64,000 nt of DNA from Bdellovibrio bacteriovorus str. Tiberius. Its GTDB lineage: Bacteria; Bdellovibrionota; Bdellovibrionia; Bdellovibrionales; Bdellovibrionaceae. A program made the translations under genes and the position numbers. Positions 27,164 to 33,879 of this stretch are shown piece after piece. The notes under the pieces were generated by a model. That model searched no databases. It had not been told where the DNA came from and saw only the letters and a program-made list of their open reading frames with translations. The stretch covers positions 3,596,001-3,660,000 of the forward strand of contig NC_019567.1 in assembly GCF_000317895.1 (NCBI RefSeq), in the 5' to 3' direction. Numbering within the stretch: the stretch's first letter is position 1; each line of letters begins with the position of its first letter.

Positions 27164-27579
27164 TATTTTTCTTCTGACAGGTGGGCTTTGGCTTTGCCGT
27201 AGGAATCAGAGATTGCATCCCACGCTTTGCTCATGCCGTTTTTCATTTCGCCCCAGGCTTTGCCTGAGCTTTTTTTCATCTTCGCCAGATCTTTCTTCAT
27301 TTCTTCCTGCTTTTTTTCCAAAGCTTTGATCTGGTCGTTGTACTCGGCTTTTGCTTCGCCGGATTTCTTGGAGGCAGCTTCTTTCATCTCGGCGATCTCT
27401 TTTTTCATTTTCGCCAGATTTTCTTCCATGTCTTTTTGGAACTGCTCTTTTTGTTCTTTGGTGTAATCAGCCGCAGCGGTCGCTGCTTCAGCGGTTTTGG
27501 TTTTCACTTCGTCAGCGGAAGTGGCAAAGGACTGGGATACCAGGGACAACACTACAAAAGCAGCAGCAATAGGACGCAT
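27163..27579 (-). CDS. Periplasmic lysine/glutamate-rich coiled-coil protein
   Basis: A 138-residue protein with a signal peptide (AAAFVVLSLVSQSFA) and then an almost continuous charged helix: KEQFQKDMEENLAKMKKEI and KALEKKQEEMKKDLAKMKK are typical heptad patterns. No known domain was recognised; such proteins can be periplasmic chaperones or structural. AAGGAG lies before ATG. Its stop overlaps the aroB start, although a metabolic link is not evident. Confidence 0.75.
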   Translation of the reverse strand: MRPIAAAFVVLSLVSQSFATSADEVKTKTAEAATAAADYTKEQKEQFQKDMEENLAKMKKEIAEMKEAASKKSGEAKAEYNDQIKALEKKQEEMKKDLAKMKKSSGKAWGEMKNGMSKAWDAISDSYGKAKAHLSEEK

Positions 27580-27620
27580 AAAAGGTCTCCTTACGACGGA
27601 GACCAGTTTACAACGGGGCC

Positions 27621-27932
27621 TTATTTTACTTCAACAATATTGAGCTGATGCTGCTCGGCCTTGACGCTGACAGGCTTCTGATGTTTCAGACTTTCTTCCA
27701 GCTTTTTGCGGTAGGTCTCAAAGTTGATGACATCACGATCCAGATAATAGGTTCCGGCAGTTTTCACAAAGACCACCAGCAGCCCGTTGCCATCGGCACG
27801 GATGCTTTTTACGGTGTCTGCGGTGATGGTGGAGTGTTCACTTGCGACCAGACGGATCGACGGACCTGCCTGCGCAAGATTCAAGCCTGTAAAAACGGGT
27901 GCCACGAAAGCCACCACAACAAGCCATCTCAT
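27621..27932 (-). CDS. Small exported protein of unknown function
   Basis: A 103-residue protein with signal peptide RWLVVVAFVAPVFTGLNLAQA. The mature 80 residues look like a small beta domain (SIRLVASEHSTITADTV, LLVVFVKTAGTYYLD) followed by a helix. GGGAGG lies before ATG. It is 41 bases upstream of the coiled-coil gene on the same strand and may be cotranscribed. Family not recognised. Confidence 0.72.
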   Translation of the reverse strand: MRWLVVVAFVAPVFTGLNLAQAGPSIRLVASEHSTITADTVKSIRADGNGLLVVFVKTAGTYYLDRDVINFETYRKKLEESLKHQKPVSVKAEQHQLNIVEVK

Positions 27933-28064
27933 AAATCCTCCCTGTGAATAATTGAGACCTTCTTATATCTTAGCCAAGGTCCCCAGCGAAGACTAGAGCT
28001 TTTACCCTTGCAGGCTTGATATAAAACACCGGGATGGATCTATTTTGGACGCCTCCCGAAGGAG

Positions 28065-28754
28065 TTAAACCAGGTTCCAGTTGATTTCGCCAATACCCTT
28101 GGATTTCAGATAGGCATTGGTTTTGGAGAAAGGCTTGGTCCCAAAGAACCCGCGGTGAGCGGACAACGGCGACGGATGCACGGCCTCAAGCACCAGATGT
28201 TTTTTGCGATCCACGAAGGACGCTTTTTTCTGCGCGTAAGAACCCCACAGGATGAACACCAGATTTTCTTTTTCCTCGTTCAGCACGTGGATGATCTTGT
28301 CGGTGAACTCTTCCCAGCCTTTACCCTGATGGGCAGCAGCTTTGCCGTCCTCGACTGTCAGCACAGCATTCAGCAACAGAACACCTTCCTGGGCCCACTT
28401 AGTCAGTGAACCGCTTTGCGGAATGGTCGCACCCACGTCGTCGTGAAGCTCTTTAAAGATGTTTCTAAGCGACGGCGGAAAACGAACGCCGTCTTGTACA
28501 GAAAAACAAAGTCCATGCGCCTGGCCGGGGCCGTGATAAGGATCCTGCCCGACGATCACCACTTTCACTTTGTCAAAAGGAGTCAGATTCATCGCAGCGA
28601 AATAGTCATCACCACACGGATAAATTGTCTTACCCGCTTTGTATTCAGCAGATAAAAATTTATTCAGCTTCTGCATGCGCTCGGTTTCAAATTCGAGGTG
28701 AAGATGCTGCTTCCAAGATGAGTTTAGTTTGATTTCTGAGTTAATATTTTCCAT
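28065..28754 (-). CDS. ung: Uracil-DNA glycosylase
   Basis: Removes uracil from DNA in base excision repair. Family 1 signatures are complete: GQDPYHGPGQAHGLCFSV with the catalytic Asp, LLLNAVLTVEDG, LWGSYAQKK and HPSPLSAHRGFFGT with the catalytic His. I chose ATG 28754, giving 229 residues, the usual length; the frame extends 33 codons upstream without a sensible ribosome binding site. The Shine-Dalgarno for the chosen start is weak (GAG). Confidence 0.93.
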   Translation of the reverse strand: MENINSEIKLNSSWKQHLHLEFETERMQKLNKFLSAEYKAGKTIYPCGDDYFAAMNLTPFDKVKVVIVGQDPYHGPGQAHGLCFSVQDGVRFPPSLRNIFKELHDDVGATIPQSGSLTKWAQEGVLLLNAVLTVEDGKAAAHQGKGWEEFTDKIIHVLNEEKENLVFILWGSYAQKKASFVDRKKHLVLEAVHPSPLSAHRGFFGTKPFSKTNAYLKSKGIGEINWNLV

Positions 28755-28902
28755 CTCAATCTGACACAAGTCCTTGGTCCAGCTTCGGGATTCTAATGCA
28801 AACCTATTCGATTTCAAATTATTTTTTCGGTGCCAGTTTTCTTGACCAGACAAAATTCGACCCCATTGTTACACTATAACTACGAGGAAAAGGAGGCCGC
28901 CT

Positions 28903-29304
28903 ATGACGACCCTTCTCAACCCCACCATTGAGCTTATTGAGCAAAATCCTGAGGTTAAGTCCTTTATCTACCAGCAGATCGCAGAGTTTGAACACTTTGT
29001 GACTCCACAGACTGTGGTTGCGGTAGTCGCCCGGGATCCCCGAAAACTTGCGCTCCAGTATGAAACAGACGGGCGCGAATTCACCCGCGAGGGCCTGAAG
29101 AAACTGTATCGTATTGCCATCGTCTTAAACGAGGGCGGCGCGAAGGCAGAGGCCGAAGGCGTCCACGAGGACATCTTTGAAGCCATTAGGCTTGCCAAAG
29201 ACAACCTTATGCAAAAGTTAGTTGCGATTCAGGATTCTGTCGTCAGTCAGCAGGACCGAATCATCGAAATCAATCATTACTTGCAACATCCGGTTCTTCA
29301 TTAA
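28903..29304 (+). CDS. Conserved-looking cytoplasmic protein of unknown function
   Basis: A 133-residue soluble protein with a good start (AAAAGGAGG before ATG) and a TATAAC -10-like box about 30 bases upstream. It has no signal peptide; the middle looks like a mixed alpha/beta fold (VVAVVARDPRKLALQYETDG) followed by two helices. Family not recognised. Its 3' end is duplicated at 30538-30605, on the far side of the RelA/SpoT-like gene, which suggests that the original downstream neighbour was the aldo/keto reductase at 30635. Confidence 0.75.
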   Translation: MTTLLNPTIELIEQNPEVKSFIYQQIAEFEHFVTPQTVVAVVARDPRKLALQYETDGREFTREGLKKLYRIAIVLNEGGAKAEAEGVHEDIFEAIRLAKDNLMQKLVAIQDSVVSQQDRIIEINHYLQHPVLH

Positions 29305-29331
29305 GATAATGGGGCTTCAGCAAGGAGGCCC
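29237..29331 (+). repeat. Left copy of a 91-base direct repeat flanking the RelA/SpoT-like gene
   Basis: Aligns without gaps to 30538-30632 (offset 1301). By eye about 70 of 91 positions match, and the last 32 (from ATTAAGATAATGGGG) differ at one only. This copy covers the last 22 codons of the gene at 28903, its stop, and an orphan AAGGAGG that no longer precedes a start codon. Confidence 0.85.
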
Positions 29332-29341
29332 CACAAACACA

Positions 29342-30379
29342 TCAGAAAAATTTTCCCATCATAATCAGGGAAAGATTCTGTACCAGTGTTTTTGTATCCA
29401 TGAAATAGTTCGGATAACTCATTTCTAGTTTTTTCAAATCTCCCGTATTTACCAAAACCACATTGATCAATGTGTCTTCAAAGTATTTTCTTTCAAGATC
29501 CAAATACGCCTGGACGGCGGCATCAAACTGACTCGCGCCATAAGTTTCGAGCGAGATTGTGTTCTCCCGCGAATTAAGCAGAATTAAACTATAGTGACCT
29601 TTTCTACCCTTCGAAGAACTCTTTGAAATCGTTTTATAAGCAGCAGTGTATACGCTGAGGTTTTCGATCACGTGCAGCTCACGGATTTCCTTTTGAACTT
29701 TCTCTATCAGTTCAAGCTTTGACATTTCCTTATGAGCTTTTAGAATCGGCTTACTTTCCTTGATCGCAAACACTGAACTCAGTAAAGCGAAAAACTCCAA
29801 CCACCTGCGATTGCCTTGTCCCGACTTGAACGAACTGTTCTGAAGAGTTCCAAACACCTCGACACCCGTCGCCCAGATATGCTGCAACTGGGATCTGAAT
29901 TGCAATTCCAAAAAAAGACTCGGGGTCTTAGACAATTTGTAAACCAAGTGAATGCTTCGGTAACCATCCGGCTTTGGGTTTTCAATATAGTCATCAAGAG
30001 AAAACAGCGCATGCTTAGACTTGGATCTCTTGTACAAACCGAGCAACTCATACACTTCTTCGGTAGATTCCAAAATCGCTCTTAAGCCGCCAATATCCTG
30101 CATGGCGGATAATCTCATTGTTTTGTGATTGGAAAGCTTAAGCAGGATGGAAGGCGTTCTTTTCAACCGTTGTGCAGCAATCGCTCGATCGCTGATTTTC
30201 TGAATTCGCTGTCGCAGTACCGCCGCAAAAGAATCCAAGGGAATCGCATGATAGGCGCGCCAACTTGATAGCACTTCCAAAGCACTTGCAATTTCCTCAT
30301 CCGAGCCGGATTTGCTCTTTAGTAGTTCGCCCGCTCGATCAATTTTTGCTTTGCTATACTCGAGTTCAACAGATCCCAC
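29342..30379 (-). CDS. RelA/SpoT-domain alarmone synthetase-like protein without hydrolase domain
   Basis: Predicted pyrophosphokinase making (p)ppGpp or a related product. The synthetase domain spans about 60-175: RLKRTPSILLK, Asp95 in MQDIGGLRA, KPDGYRSIHLVY (137-147) and Glu158 in ELQFRSQLQHIWA, so catalytic residues are retained. There is no HD hydrolase, TGS or ACT domain. A 150-residue C-terminal region of unknown role ends with YPNYFMDTKTL. It starts at GTG with a weak ribosome binding site. It sits alone between direct repeats in AT-rich DNA. Stand-alone synthetases include stress enzymes and toxic or antiphage variants; which applies here cannot be told from sequence. Confidence 0.85.
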   Translation of the reverse strand: MGSVELEYSKAKIDRAGELLKSKSGSDEEIASALEVLSSWRAYHAIPLDSFAAVLRQRIQKISDRAIAAQRLKRTPSILLKLSNHKTMRLSAMQDIGGLRAILESTEEVYELLGLYKRSKSKHALFSLDDYIENPKPDGYRSIHLVYKLSKTPSLFLELQFRSQLQHIWATGVEVFGTLQNSSFKSGQGNRRWLEFFALLSSVFAIKESKPILKAHKEMSKLELIEKVQKEIRELHVIENLSVYTAAYKTISKSSSKGRKGHYSLILLNSRENTISLETYGASQFDAAVQAYLDLERKYFEDTLINVVLVNTGDLKKLEMSYPNYFMDTKTLVQNLSLIMMGKFF

Positions 30380-30388
30380 AAAATTCCA

Positions 30389-30511
30389 TTTTTTAAGAGT
30401 TTAAATCTGTAAGTTGTTGATTTTACTATAACTCGACTTTAGCTCAAACTCTAGAGCAATCTCTATAAATTAGCTATTTTTAAGAATTTAAACGTGTAAG
30501 TTGTTGATTTT
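30389..30511. repeat. Two tandem 35-base repeats upstream of the RelA/SpoT-like gene
   Basis: 30389-30424 and 30477-30511 share TTTTTAAGA-TTTAAA and GTAAGTTGTTGATTTT with three mismatches, 88 bases apart. They lie in the AT-rich leader of the minus-strand synthetase gene, the nearer copy 10 bases from its start. Possible duplicated promoter or operator. Confidence 0.75.
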
Positions 30512-30537
30512 GCTTATCTTTGAATTTTCATCTCTAC

Positions 30538-30632
30538 TCCTCGTCAACCAGCACTGCCCTGCCCGCAAAATCAATCAATCCTTGCAACATGCAATTCCCA
30601 ATTAAGATAATGGGGCTTCTGCAAGGAGGCCC
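30538..30632 (+). pseudogene. Duplicate 3' end of the 28903 gene with intact ribosome binding site (right repeat)
   Basis: In frame this reads VNQHCPARKINQSLQHAIPN then stop, against VSQQDRIIEINHYLQHPVLH at the end of the gene at 28903. No start codon belongs to it. The trailing AAGGAGG is used by the aldo/keto reductase at 30635. This is best read as the remnant left when the synthetase segment entered the junction. Confidence 0.75.
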
Positions 30633-30634
30633 TG

Positions 30635-31591
30635 ATGTTCAATCCCAATATGCCTTACCGCAGCGTTGGCCGTTGCGGTCTTAAAATCGGCACCTATTCT
30701 CTGGGTGGATGGACCACCTTTGGTGGCACCATCAAAGACTTCACTTCCGTTCGCAGCATTCTGCGCCTGGCTTACGAAGCCGGAATCAATTTCTTCGACA
30801 TCGCCGACATTTATGCCAAAGGCGAATCCGAACGCATCATGGGCGGAGCTTTAAAAGATTTCCCGCGCCACGAGCTGGTGATTTCCTCGAAAGTCTTCTG
30901 GCCGATGAGTGAAGACATCAACGACAAGGGACTTTCCCGCAAACACATTCTGGAATCCGTGAACAAGTCATTGCAACGAATCGGCACGGACTATCTGGAT
31001 ATTTATTTCTGCCACCGCTATGACCCGGAAACCCCGGTGGAAGAAACCGTGCGCATCATGGATGACCTCATTCATCACGGAAAGATTCTGTACTGGGGGA
31101 CCAGCGAATGGACCGCCGAGCAAATTCAGGAAGCCATGGATGTCTGCGACAAGGGCGGATACTACAAACCGCAAGTCGAACAACCCCAGTACAATCTGTT
31201 AGTGCGCGACAAGTTTGAAACCAACGTGCAACCCAAAGCCCAACAACACGGCATGGGCCTGGTCACCTGGTCTCCGTTAGCATCTGGCATGCTGACCGGA
31301 AAATACGACAAAGGCGTCAGCGAAGGCCGCCTGTCGCGTATCGACTGGCTGAAGGACACCTTCTATACCGAAAAGAACAGTCAGCGCGTGTGGGAACTTA
31401 AAGGCATCGCCGACAAACTGGAATGCAGCCGCACGCAGTTGGCACTGGCTTGGACCGCCGCCCAACCGGGCGTCAGCAGCGTGATCTTAGGTGCGACCAG
31501 CATCGAACAGTTGCAGGAAAACCTTGGGGCCTTAAAAGTCGAAATCACACCCGAGATCGACAAAGACATTAAAAAGATTTTCGCTTACTAA
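30635..31591 (+). CDS. Aldo/keto reductase, Kv-beta-like
   Basis: NADPH-dependent reductase of aldehydes or ketones. The 318-residue TIM barrel shows FDIADIYAKGESE with the catalytic Asp/Tyr, VISSKVF with the Lys, and FCHRYDPETPVEETVRIMDDL. WGTSEWTAEQI is characteristic of potassium-channel beta-subunit-like and YghZ-like reductases. The C-terminal cofactor segment VSSVILGATSIEQLQENL is present. The GGAGG ribosome binding site lies inside the right copy of the direct repeat. Natural substrate unknown. Confidence 0.9.
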   Translation: MFNPNMPYRSVGRCGLKIGTYSLGGWTTFGGTIKDFTSVRSILRLAYEAGINFFDIADIYAKGESERIMGGALKDFPRHELVISSKVFWPMSEDINDKGLSRKHILESVNKSLQRIGTDYLDIYFCHRYDPETPVEETVRIMDDLIHHGKILYWGTSEWTAEQIQEAMDVCDKGGYYKPQVEQPQYNLLVRDKFETNVQPKAQQHGMGLVTWSPLASGMLTGKYDKGVSEGRLSRIDWLKDTFYTEKNSQRVWELKGIADKLECSRTQLALAWTAAQPGVSSVILGATSIEQLQENLGALKVEITPEIDKDIKKIFAY

Positions 31592-31603
31592 TGAGACACA
31601 CCC

Positions 31604-31637
31604 AAAGGCTGCCGGAAATATTCCCGCAGCCTTTTTC
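31604..31637 (+). terminator. Terminator after aldo/keto reductase
   Basis: AAGGCTGC and GG pair with CC and GCAGCCTT around an A/T loop, followed by TTTTT. Confidence 0.85.
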
Positions 31638-31716
31638 CTTCACTGCTATTTGACTGTACCCGCCCTGATAGATCATCGAAAATGAAAAATCTAAATGCCC
31701 CCTCGAGGAGTCTTGA

Positions 31717-32082
31717 TTGAAAGAAACAGTTCTCATCGCCCTGCTGACGTTAGCTCTAACCTCTTGTTCAAATGTACCAACACGCGAAGAGCGCTTAGAG
31801 GCTACGGAAAAAGCAACAAATCGCACTCTTGATCGAAATCAGGCCCTTTTCCAAGAATGCATTCAAGATGCAGTAAAGAGATCGCCGGGCCTGGATGGAG
31901 GGGCAACGCTTGTTTGGATTCAAAATGAAGATGGTTTTGTTAAAAATCCGCGTGTTCGCGATATGAACTTCAAGGACCCTGCATTTGAGGACTGCATTAT
32001 CTCCAAAATCAAGGCGATGAAGTTCCCGCCCTCCGCGGAAGACTCCCGAACCAAGGTCAGCCTAGAACTAATCGTTAAATAA
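31717..32082 (+). CDS. Small lipoprotein with AgmX/TonB-C-like domain
   Basis: A 121-residue lipoprotein: signal LIALLTLALTSC with Cys at 17, then a helical stretch and a C-terminal alpha/beta domain. The pattern of paired cysteines (FQECIQDAV and EDCIISKIKAMKFP) and the KFPPS ending resemble the C-terminal domain of AgmX/PglI-type gliding proteins and TonB-like folds; this is from memory and moderate. It starts at TTG with GAGGAG upstream. Single-gene unit. Confidence 0.75.
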   Translation: MKETVLIALLTLALTSCSNVPTREERLEATEKATNRTLDRNQALFQECIQDAVKRSPGLDGGATLVWIQNEDGFVKNPRVRDMNFKDPAFEDCIISKIKAMKFPPSAEDSRTKVSLELIVK

Positions 32083-32135
32083 GCATGGAAAGACTTTAGA
32101 CATAGTGGGAACCACGGCATCTTGCAACAGCAAAA

Positions 32136-32156
32136 AATGGGGCCAATGGCCCCATT
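32136..32156. terminator. Hairpin between convergent genes
   Basis: AATGGGGCC pairs with GGCCCCATT around AAT. An A run precedes it, so it should terminate the minus-strand gene at 32186 better than the plus-strand one. Confidence 0.75.
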
Positions 32157-32185
32157 CTAAAGCTATCTTTAGCCGTTACTAAGCA

Positions 32186-33868
32186 TTACGGTACAATTAA
32201 AAAGACCATACTTCCTTGGACGCCATCATAGCCATCCGCACTGGATGCGAGATGATCCAGATAATGGTATGTGTACGGATACAGGTCTGTGCCCGGTGGG
32301 ATTTCAACAGATACATACTGTACTTGATTCCAATCAGAGGGACTAAATGTTAGTACAACCGGCAACCCGTTCTGTCCGTTGACTCGCAAAATCGTCGTGT
32401 CGATTGTGACTTGGACAACACCGATAGGCTCGGCACTCAAAGAAACACCATACTGAGTTGGTGTTCCATCCAATGACAAATCCGCCTGTGAGGTATCGAA
32501 AAGAATGCTACCATAATCATCATTCATGACGTGAACATACACATCAGGAACACGTACGCCTTCATAGTCTCCACCAGATGCTGTATGAGTAATCTTAATA
32601 GCCTCAGTTCCGTCTACTATCGAATTATCAGCGGTAGTAAATAAAATTTGCTGAGGTGTGCTCCAATTACTAGGAGTAAATGTCAGAGACATCTGCGCGG
32701 ATCGTCCATTTTTCGTCGAGAAGGTCACACGCGAACTTGGTGAGCTCGCAACAATTGTTACGTTCGCAGTCGGCTCTGTCGTAAGGGCTACAGAGTAAGA
32801 TCCACTTGAATTTTCATAGGCGTAAATATTGGATTGATCAATATAAACCGGCGAAATTTCAACGACTTCAATAGTCAAATTCGCGGTTGCAACAAAAATT
32901 TTCATATCAGCATAAACGGCATAGAAGGCCGAGATAATAGCCGTTAGATCATCAACCTCCCGTTGGTAATATGCAATCAGTGCTGTGTTTGTTTCTGCAT
33001 CACGTAGCTGTTCGTTCTTTGCTTTCATTAATGCGGCTTTATCAATTGCATCCAGGAGCGAATTAGCGTCTCGCTTATTTCGGATAAATAAGGACGCTGA
33101 AATCGCGTGGGAGCCAACTGTTAGCATTGAACCATCAATACTTGATTGATAATTAAGATCAGAATTCTTAACAAGGACCATAGGACTAGCCCCCAGTGTT
33201 GCCTCTACTTCTGATACAAATTCATAGGTCTCCGTCATTTCAGACGGATTAACTTGAAATGTTACAGTTCCACTTTCCCCGACAACAAATACATCATCAA
33301 CTTTATCCGTTGAAATCTGCAACGGCGAAGACAGTCTATGCCCTTTCTTTACTTGGGTCGGGTAAACATAGAGCTCCTTCGTCTCCAACAAAGTTCGCCC
33401 CTGCTGCAGTTGAGTCTGCAAGCCCAATATTAATGCTTCGTTTTCGGAAATTGCCTGAAGCAACAGTGCTTTCTTCTCGGGATCAGTCTCCAAGCTATGC
33501 TTTTGACTTAAAAGGATATTTTCCTTTTGAAGAAGAGCAATACTGGAGTTTAAATTTAAAGCCGATGCACGATTCTGAAGGTAGGCCTTTACTTCCCAGT
33601 GATATGGGCTTGTATCGGGCAGAACTGGCGTAACCACAGCAAATTCAGTGTCAGAAAATTTTGTTAACTTAATGGCATCCGTATTCCAAGTCGCCTCCAA
33701 GTGAACTTCAGTCGCTGGATCGCTTGGGCTTGTTCTTACCGAGGCAAGAAGAACCGCTCTCTCCCCGACCACGTATTGTGTTTTGCCACTTTTAAGTTCA
33801 ATAAACTGCGGATCTGCGAATGCCGCGGTTGCAAGGAATGTCATGATCGCAAAAATTGTTTTTTTCAT
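32186..33868 (-). CDS. Large exported protein with coiled coil and Calx-beta-like repeats
   Basis: A 560-residue protein with signal peptide TIFAIMTFLATAAFA. It has an N-terminal beta domain (about 20-105), a coiled coil (about 105-170, with LETDPEKKALLLQAISENEA), a middle region, and repeats from about 340 that look like Calx-beta or cadherin-like strands (TEPTANVTIVASSPSSRV, FTPSNWSTPQQILFTTADN, and again FSPSDWNQVQYVSVEIP). The GGAGAG site before ATG 33868 overlaps the stop of the upstream gene, so they form an operon. Surface adhesin or structural role is likely; function unproven. Base composition is AT-richer than the neighbours. Confidence 0.8.
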   Translation of the reverse strand: MKKTIFAIMTFLATAAFADPQFIELKSGKTQYVVGERAVLLASVRTSPSDPATEVHLEATWNTDAIKLTKFSDTEFAVVTPVLPDTSPYHWEVKAYLQNRASALNLNSSIALLQKENILLSQKHSLETDPEKKALLLQAISENEALILGLQTQLQQGRTLLETKELYVYPTQVKKGHRLSSPLQISTDKVDDVFVVGESGTVTFQVNPSEMTETYEFVSEVEATLGASPMVLVKNSDLNYQSSIDGSMLTVGSHAISASLFIRNKRDANSLLDAIDKAALMKAKNEQLRDAETNTALIAYYQREVDDLTAIISAFYAVYADMKIFVATANLTIEVVEISPVYIDQSNIYAYENSSGSYSVALTTEPTANVTIVASSPSSRVTFSTKNGRSAQMSLTFTPSNWSTPQQILFTTADNSIVDGTEAIKITHTASGGDYEGVRVPDVYVHVMNDDYGSILFDTSQADLSLDGTPTQYGVSLSAEPIGVVQVTIDTTILRVNGQNGLPVVLTFSPSDWNQVQYVSVEIPPGTDLYPYTYHYLDHLASSADGYDGVQGSMVFLIVP

Positions 33869-33879
33869 CTTCAACTCTC

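Noticed and set aside
28869-28879. TTACACTATAA upstream of the 28903 gene, near ung, as a LexA box
   Set aside because: One base differs from TTAC-N3-GTAA in the second half-site, and the TATAAC part fits a -10 promoter box for the following gene better.
29342-30379. Calling the RelA/SpoT-like gene a proven toxin or antiphage protein
   Set aside because: The catalytic motifs show a synthetase fold only; no antitoxin gene or phage-sensing domain can be identified with confidence.
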